Assembly (NCBI GenBank): GCA_028752905.1
Contig: JAQNBH010000011.1
Location: 2,703,303-2,767,302, forward strand
Reading direction: 5' to 3'
DNA from: Cladorhizidae sp. MBARI D1340-BT2
Lineage: Eukaryota > Porifera > Demospongiae > Poecilosclerida > Cladorhizidae
DNA: 64,000 nucleotides
Both the position numbers and the translations under genes were made by a program. The first letter of the stretch is position 1; every line of letters starts with the position of its first letter. The notes under the pieces were generated by a model. It was not told the DNA's origin. It saw only the letters and a list, made by a program, of their open reading frames with translations, and searched no databases. Below are positions 1-11,921 of the stretch, in pieces.

Positions 1-178
1 GTTAGACATCAATACTGTATGACAATTCTTAAGGGTTAACATCGTTAACATCAATAACATAGGTACAAAATTTAAGGGTTAACATCAATACTACATGTAA
101 AATTCTTAAGGGTTAACATCAATACAATTTTTAAGGGTTAACATCAATACTATATGTACAATTCTTAAAGGTTAGACA
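1..178. repeat. 34-bp tandem repeat 3' of receptor copy 1
   Basis: About five units of a roughly 34-bp repeat built on the words GGGTTAACATCAATACTA, ATGTACAATTCTTAA. It abuts the stop codon of the predicted last exon of the pseudogene. The same array lies after copy 2 at 27065-27395. The left edge is cut by the window. Confidence 0.85.
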
Positions 179-3096
179 TCATTGTGACGAATGGTCCACC
201 TGTGGTTGATGATCGTGATTGCTTACAACTTCACCTTTGCCATTACCAACCGCTTTCTCCCTTTCAGTTTCAGAGGCAGCAACAGGTTTCGGATCATCGT
301 CAGCTTTCATGAAGAACAATGGTCTTGATATTTCTGTAAAAGGAAAGATACAGCTAATATATTTATTAATGCTTAGACATATGATTTACTACTCACTGTT
401 CATCTTCCTTAAGGACATACTAACAGTATTTACGCCAGAACCATCATTCCGTTCTGGTTTGAAGAGAATAATGAAGACCTTGTGACCAAAAATAGAAAGG
501 AGGACTGCAAATCCTGACATCACCACCGCCAGTGAGATGGCAATGTTCTGTAACTCATGCATGGTCCGAGTGGCAAAGAAAGTGATGATGAAAGCAATCC
601 AGATCACAAGGATGGAGATGGAGCAGAGTGCAATAATTATACTTGGCCTCATTGAAATTATCTGGGTAGTTGTAGCTTAGTGCACCAAATATGGTACAGA
701 GGCCAATGAGGATCGTCTCGTAGCTTGCAGACAGGATCAGAAAAATGGTTCTATCTACCAAACATGTGATTACCACTGTGGGAAAGGCATTCGGCATCTC
801 CGTGTTCCGCCGGGTCTCTCTCATTACTTCAGGGTGATCAACGGCAGTGGAAATAACCAGAATCAGCCACTGAAGCAAGACCAGGACAACAGTGAATAAT
901 ACCTGGTACTGAGGCTCTGTGAAACGTGGTCGATTTAGCTTTACCTTCTGCAGGAAGATCCTAGCCACTCGCACAATCTTGACCAAAAGAGCACTGAACA
1001 TAATTACAAAGCTGGTCCAGAGAATCCACCTCTGGATGCTTAGGCTTTGAAACGTAGAAGAAGGCAGAAAAGAAGCTGAGTGTGATGCCCAACAAAAGTA
1101 GGATCATCTGCTCTCGGCCTGACGACTTGACCACTGACGTATTCCAGAACATAATAAAAACTACTGAGGTAAAGGTCACTGCTACCAACCCTATAAGGGC
1201 AATGATCATGATAATAACGGAGTAAGGATGGTTGAAATTCAGGAAAGATTGTTTTAGAGGTACACAACCACTGCTTCCATTCATGGGATTATTCCCCCAG
1301 CTCTCATTCTCACATTTGCTGCAGTTAAGGGCCAGAGGGTCACTGGAGAAGAATTTCCCAAGGCAGGGATCACAGAAGCCACAGCAAGAGGATTGGACTA
1401 ATCGTCGAAACTGGCCAGGACTGCACCTGCCACATTGTGACACTGGTGGAGAGGTTACTTGCTCGCTGGCATTGTCATGACCAAACTGAAAAGGTATCTC
1501 TTGAAAAAGTTGCAGTTTAGACTCTTTGGCCATAAAGCTGTCCCATATTCCCACTCTCTTGAAAACAAACCGTGTCTGCTTAGTTCCTACCTCTTCATCA
1601 GTAAAGACGGCTTGATAATTTAAAATCTCATACCTTCCCTCCACATTGCCCTGACTATTAAAGACAATCCTGTTCCCTGTGGGACTGGTGAAATCCACCA
1701 TTTTAATGTACTCTAGCAATGAACTGCCATTTAGTTCCCTTGTCTGGTTCAGACATGTCCTGTTGTTGCTGAACCATTGGACTGGCTGCTCACAATTTGC
1801 TGTGAGGAAGTTCTGCAGAGCATGTGCATAAGTATAAACAGCATCCGCAACCAAAGGTATCTTTTTGCCCTGCTCATAACTCTGCAGTTCAGAAATGCTA
1901 AGATTTCTGTTGCAAGGTGCCTTCTTGTTTGAACTCTCATCACTGTTGCAGTTCATAACTGCAGAGAAGTATTCCTCAAACCATGGATTTCGACTGTTGC
2001 TTTTCAGGGTAAGTTTGGAAAAGTACTCATGAAAGCTCTGTAGGTGTTTGATGAGAGGGACAAATCCAATCATACCAGCTATAGTGCTGTTATGATTATT
2101 GGCCAAAGAAAGTGAACGTGCCCATGAATCACTGGCTATCCAGGTAAACTTTTTTGAAGACATTGGATTAAGGTGCTTAAAAAGGTTATCTACATTATTT
2201 TGTGATGTAAATAGAATGACGACATTAGCCTCTGACTTGTTAAGCTTCTCAGCAAGGCTAAAGAACTTTTAATCAGAGAAATCTTCATCAATTCCTTCAT
2301 TTAGATCAATACAAATCCCCTTTTGTCTTGCCAAAATGTAAATTTCACTAATGCCTGTCGCACCGTATGTGTTTCGGGAATATATATTGGAAATATATGT
2401 CCAATTGAAGAAGACTAGAAGATCAACCATTGCTTGGGCTTGCAACCCATCCGTAGGAGTTGTACGATAGAAAAAACCATAGCGATCCCTGTTACTCAAA
2501 AGGTCTGAAGATGAGGCGTAGCTAACCTGAGGGATCTTAAAGAGTTGGACCAGGCTTGCCACTGGAACACTTACACGACTAGAAGCAGCTCCAACAATCC
2601 CAGATGTGGGTGCATCCAAGAAATCCTCCTCCAACACTGTCGCAGTCAAGCTTCCTGCAGTACAGTTCCCAATGCCCAGCTGCCTGCTACTAATCACCAA
2701 GTCCACAGTCTCATCCAGGCCAATATATTCGGACTAGAGCATGTGTCTCTGATATCAATAGCCAAGGGTGAGTCCCTTCAATAAATATTCGTCAGCATTG
2801 ATCTCGTCAATGGCATACAACATGCCTTCCATCCTCTCCACTCCTCTCTCCAACCTTACCGCCCCGCAAGCCCCACCACCATCTACTGATGTGTGAATGG
2901 GAAAGAGCCCACCAATCACAAAGTCCTTACGGCTTCGGTTTCTGGCTCCTTGTATTCTACCACCAGTAGGGTTGATGACTTCTGATGGGTAGGAAAAGCC
3001 AAATACGGTTTCTTGTTGTAGTGAGGCAAAGCAGAGGGTTAGGATAGTTAGAACCAGCATTTGACCCCAAAATTTTGAGAAAGAGTGTCCGGTCAT
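179..3096 (-). pseudogene. Class C GPCR (mGluR-like), copy 1, pseudogene
   Basis: Colinear with the intact copy 27398-30370 over the whole protein, but broken. Reading with the gene: a +2 insertion near 2722 and a +1 near 2754 garble about ten codons; GAA is changed to TAA at 2269-2271 (equivalent to residue 278 of copy 2); a 14-bp deletion near 1039 and a 4-bp insertion near 637 shift the frame in the 7TM region. In-frame losses remove three residues near 2653 and ten residues near 448, just after the KPERN motif. The last exon, with its intron acceptor near 335, is preserved. The promoter block upstream is intact. Copy 1 also carries many substitutions absent from copies 2 and 3. No functional receptor can be made; truncated ligand-binding fragments are conceivable. 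Confidence 0.92.
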
Positions 3097-3400
3097 TCCA
3101 GATTTAGCCCCTCTACTTACTCACGTAGGTTATGGTCCCGAAAGAGAATGAAAGTATTAGCTAAACACACCTAGAACAAATCTTATTCTAGTTAAGTTAC
3201 TAATCTTCAGATATGTAGCTACCTACCAAACAGAAGATTCAATAAGCTCAGCACGTCAAAATCATTACGACGAAGGGGCGGAAGTGCCATTGGCGTGTTA
3301 ACGTACCCTACCCACTTCCCAATACAAATTTTATTTCCTGTTGTTCCTCGCAACTACGTTGCTAGTACGTATAATATAGCCGCAGTATAGAAGGTTACTG
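3097..3400 (-). promoter_or_regulatory. Conserved upstream block of GPCR copy 1
   Basis: About 300 bp shared by all three receptor copies. It contains a GGCGGAAGTGCC word near 3278 (reverse of CACTTCCG, an ETS-like core) and, further out, ATTTCCTG near 3334. Conservation upstream of a broken gene reflects common descent rather than function here. Confidence 0.45.
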
Positions 3401-4140
3401 ACTCTGTAACACCAGATGGTTGATTAGGAGTGGTCAAGTCAATACAAAATTGACACTGACAGTCATGTGGGCCTGGTTCACCATTACATCCCTCAGTACC
3501 AGAGTCACAAGTGCCACCTAGATTTTATAAAGCTGTGTGTATTCATAACCCTAGTAGAATACCTCTGTCATCTTGACATTCAGATTGAGAAGCTGATCTT
3601 TCAAGTTTCTTCCGTGAAACAGTATCAGCTTCACAGGTGGCAACTAGATTTTGACAGATTGTTATCAAAAGAATTAGCCAACTGTACCTTTGTCTCCCTG
3701 AGATTCCAAGTTAGGAGATTGAGATTGGGAAGCTAATTTTAAAATAACTTCCAAGTTTCTTCTGAGACATCTTGAAACAATATGACTTGACTTTACCAGT
3801 GGTATACACTGTCTAGAACATGAGGTCAAGCATGAGTTAATGGACATCAACTTAACCACTTCCAGATATTTCAAGAAGTAGTTGATGACCAAAAGGTATG
3901 CCTCATTTAGTGTAAATATGTCAGAGCCCATGAGATCATGCAAAGGTCATGCAAGTGAGAAATTTATTGATCTTTTGAAGATTGAGATCTGTGAGCACCT
4001 GACCAGCTGTAAATGAAAGCCATAACCACATCATAAAATGACCCCATCATGTCTTGTCTGGCAGTGCATGCCAAGTGCTTTATACACAGAAGGTCAGTGT
4101 AAAATGCTACAGTTATGTTAATTTATAAAAATTTAGGGGG
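3400..4140. other. Upstream non-coding region of copy 1, no gene recognised
   Basis: Only short spurious ORFs. Contains the diverged words CCAAGTTTCTTC and CACAAGTGCCA... in loose repetition (about 3480-3770), suggesting an old tandem duplication. It has no counterpart in the central unit, whose homology resumes near the poly-C tract. Confidence 0.5.
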
Positions 4141-4144
4141 GCCC

Positions 4145-4147
<3 letters not shown>

Positions 4148-4177
<30 letters not shown>
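4148..4177 (+). repeat. Poly-C tract (30 C)
   Basis: Homopolymer C run at the same upstream position in all three units (also 30818-30836 and 61865-61889). Run lengths differ, and long C runs are prone to sequencing and assembly error. Confidence 0.9.
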
Positions 4178-4178
<1 letters not shown>

Positions 4179-4261
4179 TTCCTACGCCACTGGGTGGGTG
4201 AATAGAGGGCCTCCCAGTGGAGCATTCTCTGAAAATGGAAAGTTTGTTTTCCCTTGAAGGT

Positions 4262-4513
4262 AATAAAGCAAACCAGTGTTTAAAAAGTATATTCAAGACT
4301 TGTATTTAATTTTGTAATGGACATAAGGAATGCTTTGACTATAATTCTGCTTACACACAGACACACGTGCACATGCACCAACAGGCAGAAGCACACATGC
4401 AAAGTAAGGTGTCAATTGATGCATTTACGGATTCAAAAGAGGGATGAGGATTCGTCTATCCATGGTTATGCTAACAATGAGAAAGCGATCACCTGCTATC
4501 ACCCATTCAAACA
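4262..4513 (+). other. About 250-bp locally inverted segment
   Basis: Relative to the receptor gene, this segment runs opposite to the homologous segments of copies 2 (30880-31045, partly deleted) and 3 (61556-61803). Markers are TTACACACAGACACA and TATCACCCATTCAAACAG, which keep the same written order here as in copy 3 although that arm is inverted. The flanks on both sides are in the expected orientation. Confidence 0.8.
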
Positions 4514-4589
4514 GCCCCCCCCCCCCATCTTGCCAGGCCTAGTCATCTCAGGGGGTCTGCACAGAGATGGAGGGCTCAGATAAAGATAA

Positions 4590-4897
4590 AACCACAAAGC
4601 TGCATAGTTTTCTCCTTCTCTCCCCCAAACTCATATTGACTACCATACCCCCTTACTAATTGCTTTATGTTTTCATGTTAATGTTTACATGGCCCTAGAA
4701 CTTAATACTCTAATTGTTGAAACCCAATAATGGTGTATCTCTCTCCCCATATCAGCCATCTCCCTAGGCAATAGATTGAGCAGCAGCTGTGCCACAGGTT
4801 CGGTATGTGGATGTTGGGATGACAAGGGGGGACCGAATAATCATCCAAGGTAAGCATTTGGCTGCCATGACAATCAGCGAGGTCTTATTACAGTCCA
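4590..4897. other. Conserved distal block with empty transposon site
   Basis: Homologous to 32484-32644 plus 36537-36678 and to 61195-61475 (reverse). The words CTCTCCCCATATCAGCCATCTCCC here and CCCATAGCAGCCATCT in unit 3 mark the unoccupied site into which the 3.9-kb element of the central unit inserted. Confidence 0.8.
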
Positions 4898-5589
4898 AGA
4901 GCATCAAGACAAGCTGTTGGTTAGTGCTGTGATGAAGACAACATCTGGGAGTGGTCCTAGGTACTGATGATTACGCTTAAGAATCATGTTAGAAGCAAAG
5001 TATTCCTATGGTAAAGAAGATGCTGACAAAGATATCCAGATCTCAAATGCTGACTATGCATGTAACTTTGAACCTTGAACGTTCAGCAAATAGTAGTATG
5101 TGACCTTCTTGGTTCGTTAAAAAAAAAAATTATATTTCTGGAAATCGATAGACCTTGGCCCAACAACAATGAAGGCTTCACAGGCCAGACTTGGTGGAAT
5201 TTCTTTTTCCAACCCTGTCCAAGTCTTTGATCTTGAATTCTTTGCCTATCAAAGAATGACCAAGTCTTTAATGAATGCCAGTTTCCCGCTTATTAATCAT
5301 GTCCAATCAATTACAAGTTAAAATGGACATCTATTCATTGAGGAAGCAAAAAGGTACATCAACAGTTGCAAATGCAAAAGGAAGTGCTTCCTAATACGAA
5401 CAGAGTCATGGCGTGCCTTCAAGTTAGCTGACAGCCTTACAAATAGATAAATCTACCATGACATGCACTCTGTGATCTTATGTGTCTCATTTCCAAAGTG
5501 CAGCTTCCTGTACAAGGAATGATACTATCATAAAATCAATATAACTGATGTATTTCATGATGTGCGCATAGAGTAAAGCTAGCAGCCTA
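4898..5589. other. No gene recognised; mirrored at about 60490-61190
   Basis: Conserved between the arms as ordinary non-coding DNA with small indels. No ORF worth reporting and no RNA gene seen. Confidence 0.5.
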
Positions 5590-5817
5590 TCACTGGTGAA
5601 ATGCAACCAGAGCATTAACAAGGCAGGTACTCATCATGATGTCATTGTCAATGGCTGTCCGACTGTTCCTAACCACAATATTCCCGATAATTTGAAAGCC
5701 GGCACGATAATAATGAATGCCAAATATTTCCATGAAAGGTTCTTTTGGATATTTTTGATTAGAGTCTCCAACCATAAGGCCTAACAGATAGTAACCTTGG
5801 TAATTCACTGCCAACAC
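5590..5817 (-). pseudogene. Short ORF conserved in both arms, unidentified
   Basis: A 75-codon ORF whose partner at 60230-60481 (83 codons) keeps the frame. The C-terminal half (FQIIGNIVVRNS.TAI.NDIM.STCLVNAL.AFHQ) aligns with few changes, while the middle differs by an insertion in the right copy. No family recognised. It could be an exon or a transposon relic. Confidence 0.35.
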
Positions 5818-7060
5818 AGAGTCTCTCCCTAACTTATTTTAGCTAACCCCCAAGCTTGACAAAAGAGTTTTAGATCTTAAATAACTTGTATTAAAACAAC
5901 AGTCGAGTAGCAGCATATGAAGAGATAGGATGAGACTGCCTAAGCCTGGACTGCAGAAGGGTTTAAATACCCTTGCATTCAGGCTTTCACAGTTTATGGT
6001 GTCGATAATAGTGTGAGATTAGTAGAATTACTGTATGTCACTATAGGACTTATCTAAGAGTGTGAGATATCATGATTATCCTATGTGTTGATAGCCTGCG
6101 ATCATGAGTTCTAGTTCTAATGTTCGTTCTTTGCAGGGCTAAGGCCTGACACAGACAAAGACGAATAGATATTCATGTTGTCCATCATGTGTGTGTGGGG
6201 GTGGGGGTGGGACGAGTGAGTGTGTGCATATTTCTCCAACACACTTTGCACTTCCATTATGCTATGTATGACACTACAAAGTAGACATGGAATATTCTTT
6301 TATGACAGCACCAGTCACAATAATGAAAGGTAATTCACACTTTAGTTTTTGAAGTATTATGTTTGAGTAACTCTGTCTTGTCACTCTTGTGCACAATCAA
6401 ATATAAGGTTAATGGATAGGTCTGTACTTGTCACAGACTTTTGGGAGAAAATAGTCATGGATATTTTACCTTGCAAATACAGTATCTAGTTGATGGAGTG
6501 CTGGTCTTCCACGGTCAGTGCCAAGGGAAGTCACATGGTTGATAGTAAACTTCATGGCTCTTGACCTGTGTATATTTCAGATACTTTCTACACAAATCTT
6601 ATTGGGAGTTGTCACAAAACAACACTAAATCTTTTATATTATACTCTTGCCTTCCTAAACCTTGTCGATTAGGACACTGAGTGCAAAGCCTTAAACTTGT
6701 ACTCAGCTCCTTTTTAATAGAGCATGACAAGTATACTACTTCACACCTAATAATTCTTGTGCAAGCTCTCTGTGTTTTACAAACAAGAAAAAAATGGAGC
6801 ATATATAAATGAAGCAAAGCAACACAAATAGTTTAATCAATGACAGAAATTAAGAGTATATTGAAAACTAAAAAATATTACTTATTTCATTTTCTTCCTT
6901 CCCAACATTACAACCAGCACTCTGGTCCTTTTCTTAAGAACATAAATAACTATGCTGGCTGAATTATTGGTGAAAATATTAAGCTGGCAAAAGATATATT
7001 ACTGCTTACATTGTATGTCACTTAGCCAAAACAAAAACATTAAATTTGGGTCACTGTATT
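5818..7060. other. No gene recognised; mirrored at about 59330-60229
   Basis: Includes a G-rich (GTGTGGGGGTGGG) stretch near 6190-6215 that is absent from the right arm. ORF 6599-6817 has no recognisable product. Confidence 0.45.
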
Positions 7061-7089
7061 TTTCTTCGTGGATTCAGTTGATCAATTTC

Positions 7090-7476
7090 TAATCATGGAT
7101 AGCAACAGTTATAATTATTATTATATTAATAATCAGTATCATTATCATCATGTTTTTTTGGTTATTGTTTCTGTTATTGATGTTGATGCTATTATTGTTA
7201 TTATTGTTGTTGTTATGTTATTATGTTTTTGTTGTTATTATTATTATTATTATCATCATATCATTATTATTAACATTATTATTATCATTATTATTATTTC
7301 ATTATTATTATCAATATTATTATTATTATTATCCTTATTATCATTATTATCATCATGTTAATATTATTGTCATTATCACTGTCAGTCACTGTTATTATCA
7401 CTGCCATTATCACTGTCATTATCACTGCTGTCATTATCAGTCATTACCACTAGCATTATCACTATCATTATTATCA

Positions 7477-7558
<82 letters not shown>

Positions 7559-7850
7559 TATTATTATTATTATTATATTATTATTATTATTACTACTACT
7601 ATTACTATTACTATTACTACTACTACTACTATTATTATTATTATTATCATTATTATTATTATTATTATTATTATTTTAATAATAATATTATTATTATTAT
7701 TGTTGTTGTTGTTGTTATTATTATTGTTGTTATTGTTATTGTTGTTGTTGTTAATGTTATTATTGTTTATTATTATTATTGTTGTTGTTGTTGTTGTTGT
7801 TGTTGTTATTATTATTATTATTATTATTAATTATTTAATATTATTGCACA
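7090..7850. repeat. (TTA)n / (TTG)n microsatellite array, unit 1
   Basis: Compound array: a scrambled TTA/TCA start, the 12-bp word TTATCACTGTCA repeated near 7370-7450, about 75 bp of pure TTA, then TTACTA and TTG-rich stretches. The long Leu/Ile/Tyr ORFs here are microsatellite translations, not genes. The same compound structure marks the arrays of units 2 and 3. Confidence 0.95.
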
Positions 7851-7875
7851 ATGACCACAACCATCAACTTGAATT

Positions 7876-7925
7876 TTACTCTCTCGATGTTCCGACTAAA
7901 TGCTCTAGCCTTCAGATGTCAAGAG
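7876..7925 (-). ncRNA. Decayed hammerhead-ribozyme-like motif (left)
   Basis: On the minus strand: an outer stem (ACTCTCTTGA with TCGAGAGAGT), then CTGA, stem II GGCTA-loop-TAGTC, then GGAAC in place of the GAAA core. The usual CUGAUGA core is shortened. The same decayed core is in the right arm at 54501-54552, so decay preceded the duplication. It lies beside the TTA array. Confidence 0.4.
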
Positions 7926-7929
7926 AGTA

Positions 7930-8610
7930 TAAAATTCAAGGAGATTATAGAAAAGGTCATTGTAAATTTTTTATGTCAACTGAGAGATTTTTTTTTTGAG
8001 ATTATTTACTCTCACTCATTCACTGGAGGTTTAATAATACATGTGTTCAGCATGTGGTTTTTATTCTAATATTAGTATTTGTGAAGGATGCCTGAATTTG
8101 CATTAGTACGTGTTTATGGTGTTAAAGGAAATCACAATCTTTTTTTAATAGGTACTTGATCCTTCCACATTGGAATTCAAATCTTACCACACACATGTCC
8201 AAAATGGTGGAGTTCTGGATGATTACACTGGATACTGGCCAATGATGACAGTTTCTTGCTCGACTCAAAGAATCAGTAAAGGATATCCTCTATAGTTACT
8301 AGAGAAATTCTAACCCCAATAATGTATGTCTCTACCAAATCTTCAATAAACTCTTTAACTTGATGTTGCACAGAGTAGGACTTGGACTATGGAACTTCAT
8401 TCATGCCAATTGAGTGAAATTTATGTCTATTCCCAGCTAGCTATCGGCCCAATTGACAAACAAACCAAAAGACAAACTTGTCACAAGTTAGAAAAAATTG
8501 TCTAAAAACACACTCAATTACTGTTTTACCAAAGTAAAAGCAAAAAGAAGTGAGCAAGAAGAGTCCATCATTTCATAGCAAGAGCATTGGAGTGACCTGC
8601 CTTTAAGCAT
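7930..8610. other. No gene recognised; mirrored at about 53830-54480
   Basis: Non-coding, conserved between the arms with small indels. Nothing further seen. Confidence 0.5.
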
Positions 8611-8860
8611 AACATAATAATACATTACACCATACCACATACATACCAGCATATATTCATATATACTTACCTACATACATTCACATATACATTATACAAA
8701 CATACTTATATACTTCATACATACATACATACAAATGTTCATACCATACATAAATACCAACATTCCTTCATGCATATATACGTACATACAAACATTCATC
8801 CATATATACATATGTATCAAACACATCTACACAAACATACATTCATACATACATATGTTG
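8610..8860. repeat. Degenerate CATA/TACA repeats
   Basis: Imperfect tetranucleotide repeats (ACATACAT, ATACATTCAT). Partner at 53590-53800 reads GTATGTAT. Confidence 0.85.
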
Positions 8861-9184
8861 TTGTAGAATGCAAGGCCTAGTGCAGCTATCCTGACAGTAT
8901 TGAAGTAGTTAAAAAGATTATTGAGCACACCCAATAGTTACAATGTTTCAGCTTAAAATAGCACTCAGTTTTATACTGACTGGAGCTCGATTTTGGTTCA
9001 CTAGGTTACCAAGTGACCAATCATACCCTTACAAGGTAATAATAATAGTCAAACATTGGTTAGTGGTAAGAGTCTAATTCTTGAAGTACTTAGGTCACCC
9101 TGTGATTTTGTCGATACTTGTGCATGGGTCTATCTTGCCTGTTCTCGAGTTAGTAATTGTTGGGGCTTCCTCTTGGAGGAGTTC

Positions 9185-9460
9185 ACAACATACATACATA
9201 CAATCAAACATTCATACATACATACATACACACACATTCATGATATATACAAGCATACAAACACATTCATACATATATACAAACATACAAACACATTCAC
9301 ACATACATACATACATACATCATACATACATACATACAAACACTTGTTTGATTGTGAACATACACAGTGACATGGATACATACAAACACTTTTTTGATTG
9401 TGCACATACACAGTGACATGGATACATACATACATACATACATACATATACACATACATA
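9185..9460. repeat. TACA tetranucleotide repeat block
   Basis: TACATACA runs interleaved with a repeated unit containing CACAGTGACATGGATACA. The overlapping Tyr/His/Thr ORFs are repeat translations. Partner at 53060-53285 is shorter. Confidence 0.9.
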
Positions 9461-9830
9461 GGTTATGTTTGTTCTTAGAGAATGTGTTATTGAAGATCGT
9501 CTTCTCTTTCTCGTTTCTACTACTGGTCCAAATACATAATATATTATATTATGAACACCTTTTTCTAACTTTTCTCTTTCCCTTTTTAGTCCATGCCAAA
9601 AAAACTATTTTCCCGCTTTCTCTCTCTTTGCCTACTCTTAGCTCCTATATTCATACCATATCTTGTTGTTATTGGTGTTGTTTGAGTCAGCCTTCCATAG
9701 AGGGTCAGCCTTCCATAGATGGTCAGCCACAACCTCCTTCAAGGACATGGCTCACCATAACCACAGAACTAACCAAACATAGCTGATACCTTTTTCAATA
9801 TCATGTTATTATTATTAAGCTATTTATATA

Positions 9831-10602
9831 CAGTAGGAGGCCACTTATCTGAATGTCGCTCATCCAAACCAACTAGGCAGGGCTGGCAGAAGTGGTCTGA
9901 CAAATTTTTAACATTGATTTAGTAATCGGCATTAATAAACTCAAATTGTTAAGTACTTCTAGAGTTCATGCGTACCTTTCGCACTCACAATGCGATGCAT
10001 CAAATGTGAACATGAAAGTGGTTTGCATCACATCAAATTTTTAGGGCACTTGCAATCTGTTGCATAGGTGTGCTTTATTTGAAGTTTGACCATATAATGG
10101 AAGACGAAAGCAGTCATTTTGGCTGGACCACTTCATTTTTTTTCACCTGGCCATGCTCTGCAGGCTAGATGATTGAGATAAAAATATAAAAAGTTGTCCT
10201 TAAATATCAAAGTAAGCTCAAAAGCTGAAGAATCAGCTAGAGGAGCAGTGGAATCAGTGATGGCTCCAGGATTGGGATGGCCAAAGAGTTTAGTTTTTGC
10301 AAAATTGCTGGTGATCCAACCACTAACTTGCTCCAAAACATGTCTCAGAAAGCTGTAAATACTGCCAGTGTGGTTATCCAGGAGATTAGAGGGCATTGGG
10401 CCGTAGGGCACCATTGTTGGGACGGCACTAGTGCCTTCCCTGCGTGGGTCATGTTCGGGAGTAGACTATCCACAATATTATGAATAGCAAGAACAAGCTG
10501 AAGACCTGAAGTTCAGTTATCCGAACAAGAAGTTATCTGCCTCCCATTCCAATGTGTTCAGATCTCCCATTCTAACGTGTTCAGATAAGTGGCCTCCTAC
10601 TG
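9831..10602. mobile_element. Pogo/Tigger-like non-autonomous DNA element (left)
   Basis: Terminal inverted repeats CAGTAGGAGGCCACTTATCT at 9831 and its reverse complement ending at 10602. CAG ends, TTATCYGAA words and a flanking TA at the left end fit the pogo/Tigger branch of Tc1-mariner. An inner repeat (GTTCAGATCTCCCATTC) lies near the right end. No transposase is seen in the 772 bp; ORF 10133-10414 (minus) is unassigned. The right-arm copy is 834 bp. Confidence 0.75.
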
Positions 10603-10726
10603 CATACACATTCACAGTCATGTCTGGAAAGGAAAGATGACAGAGGATAGAAAGAACCGTGGAACTAATCCATAAAATTAAAAACTTAATTGTTTTGCGG
10701 GTATGACTTTGAAGCCTCCTGGCGTC

Positions 10727-10881
10727 CTCTTTGCAATGAGTGTTTTCATTAAGTGCTAATAAGTGGTGAACTGATTAAGCATGACCACTAAAGATTTGAT
10801 GGGTTGCCACAGGAGAAAACTGAGGTCACTACTGGTTAAGTGCATCTCCTACACATCAATGAAAACTATCGTTGCAAAGAG
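10727..10881. mobile_element. Small MITE-like inverted-repeat element
   Basis: 24-bp imperfect inverted ends: CTCTTTGCAATGAG at 10727 and the reverse complement of a near-identical word ending at 10881. Partner at 51557-51717. Too short to code; family unknown. Confidence 0.5.
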
Positions 10882-11330
10882 TACAGCTTCTTGTAACCAC
10901 TCTTGTGCTGATAGCACTTTCAACTGTGAGCCACATATGTAACCAGTTCAGGCATTCAGATTTTGAGGTACCCACACCATAACTGCATGTAACTTTAGCA
11001 TGGTTAAAGCTAGTACAACATCTAAAAGACAGAGAGACCTATCTTTTGTGCTATACAAATCAACTTCATACAGCAAAGTGTGTAGAGCTTCAAGTCATAA
11101 CCACAAGTTTGTTCTATTTTATGGTCTCAACTCCCTTTACAAATATACTTGACTGCTTCGACTGACTGCCAGTTTTTTTACTGATTCAATGCATGATGCA
11201 AGTGTTTTGGAATTAGAAATAACCAGAGACACAGTCCAAGATGTGGGAGTGACTTAGATACGAGCTTTTTTTTCTCCTTTTTTGCATGTCTGGCTTTTGA
11301 AGAGCATTGATAGAGCATACTCTCTATTAG
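10882..11330. other. No gene recognised; mirrored at about 51140-51556
   Basis: Non-coding. ORF 11178-11372 has no recognisable product. Confidence 0.45.
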
Positions 11331-11655
11331 TATATCACCATTATCATTGCTATAGTTTATCACCATTATCATTGCTATAGTTTATCACCATTATCATTGC
11401 TATAGTTTATAACATTATCATTGTTATAGTATACCACCATTATCATTTTATAGTTACCACCATTATCATTACTATAGTATACCACCATTATCATTGCTAT
11501 AGTATACCACCATTATCATTGCTATAGTATACCACCATTATCATTGCTATAGTATACCACCATTATCATTGCTAAAGTATACCAACATTATCATTGCTAT
11601 AGTATGTCTTTGTTTACCTATCACACTGTCATCACCATTATCATTGCTAGAGTAT
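11331..11655. repeat. 25-bp tandem array (about 12 units)
   Basis: Unit of about 25 bp containing CACCATTATCATTGCTATAG. The mirrored site at 51040-51130 has only about three units, so the array changed length after the arms formed. Confidence 0.9.
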
Positions 11656-11886
11656 GCATTTGTTTTTAACATTGTTAATTACTTAATATTGTTACTGCTG
11701 TTTTGATTGACCTGCCTAGACACACACAAATCTATTTACAAATTGAAATATTACAACATTGGTACCATTGGCTTCAAAATGAGTTGTGTGATCGTGATGA
11801 TAACTCCTTTGACTATTCTGTTCTGGACCATCTACCAAATCTTAAGGCTTAAGGCTGGATCACAATATCATACTGGCTGAGGATTG

Positions 11887-11921
11887 TGGACACTGGAATT
11901 AAGTTCATTCCAGTGTCCACA
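11887..11921. repeat. Perfect 13-bp hairpin
   Basis: GTGGACACTGGAA, nine-base loop, TTCCAGTGTCCAC. The mirrored copy at 50789-50817 keeps 10 paired bases. Confidence 0.8.

Noticed and set aside
1..178. Telomere-like repeat (TTAAGGG words)
   Set aside because: The period is about 34 bp with a complex unit, and it recurs internally at 27065-27395; not a TTAGGG telomere.
961..2163. Independent 400-codon receptor gene
   Set aside because: It is an interior fragment of the copy 1 pseudogene between a nonsense codon and a frameshift.
7090..7850. Long hydrophobic ORFs (Leu/Ile/Tyr runs) that look like membrane proteins
   Set aside because: They are direct translations of TTA, ATT and TTG microsatellites in all frames.
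9056..9416. His/Tyr/Thr-rich ORFs
   Set aside because: Translations of TACA tetranucleotide repeats.
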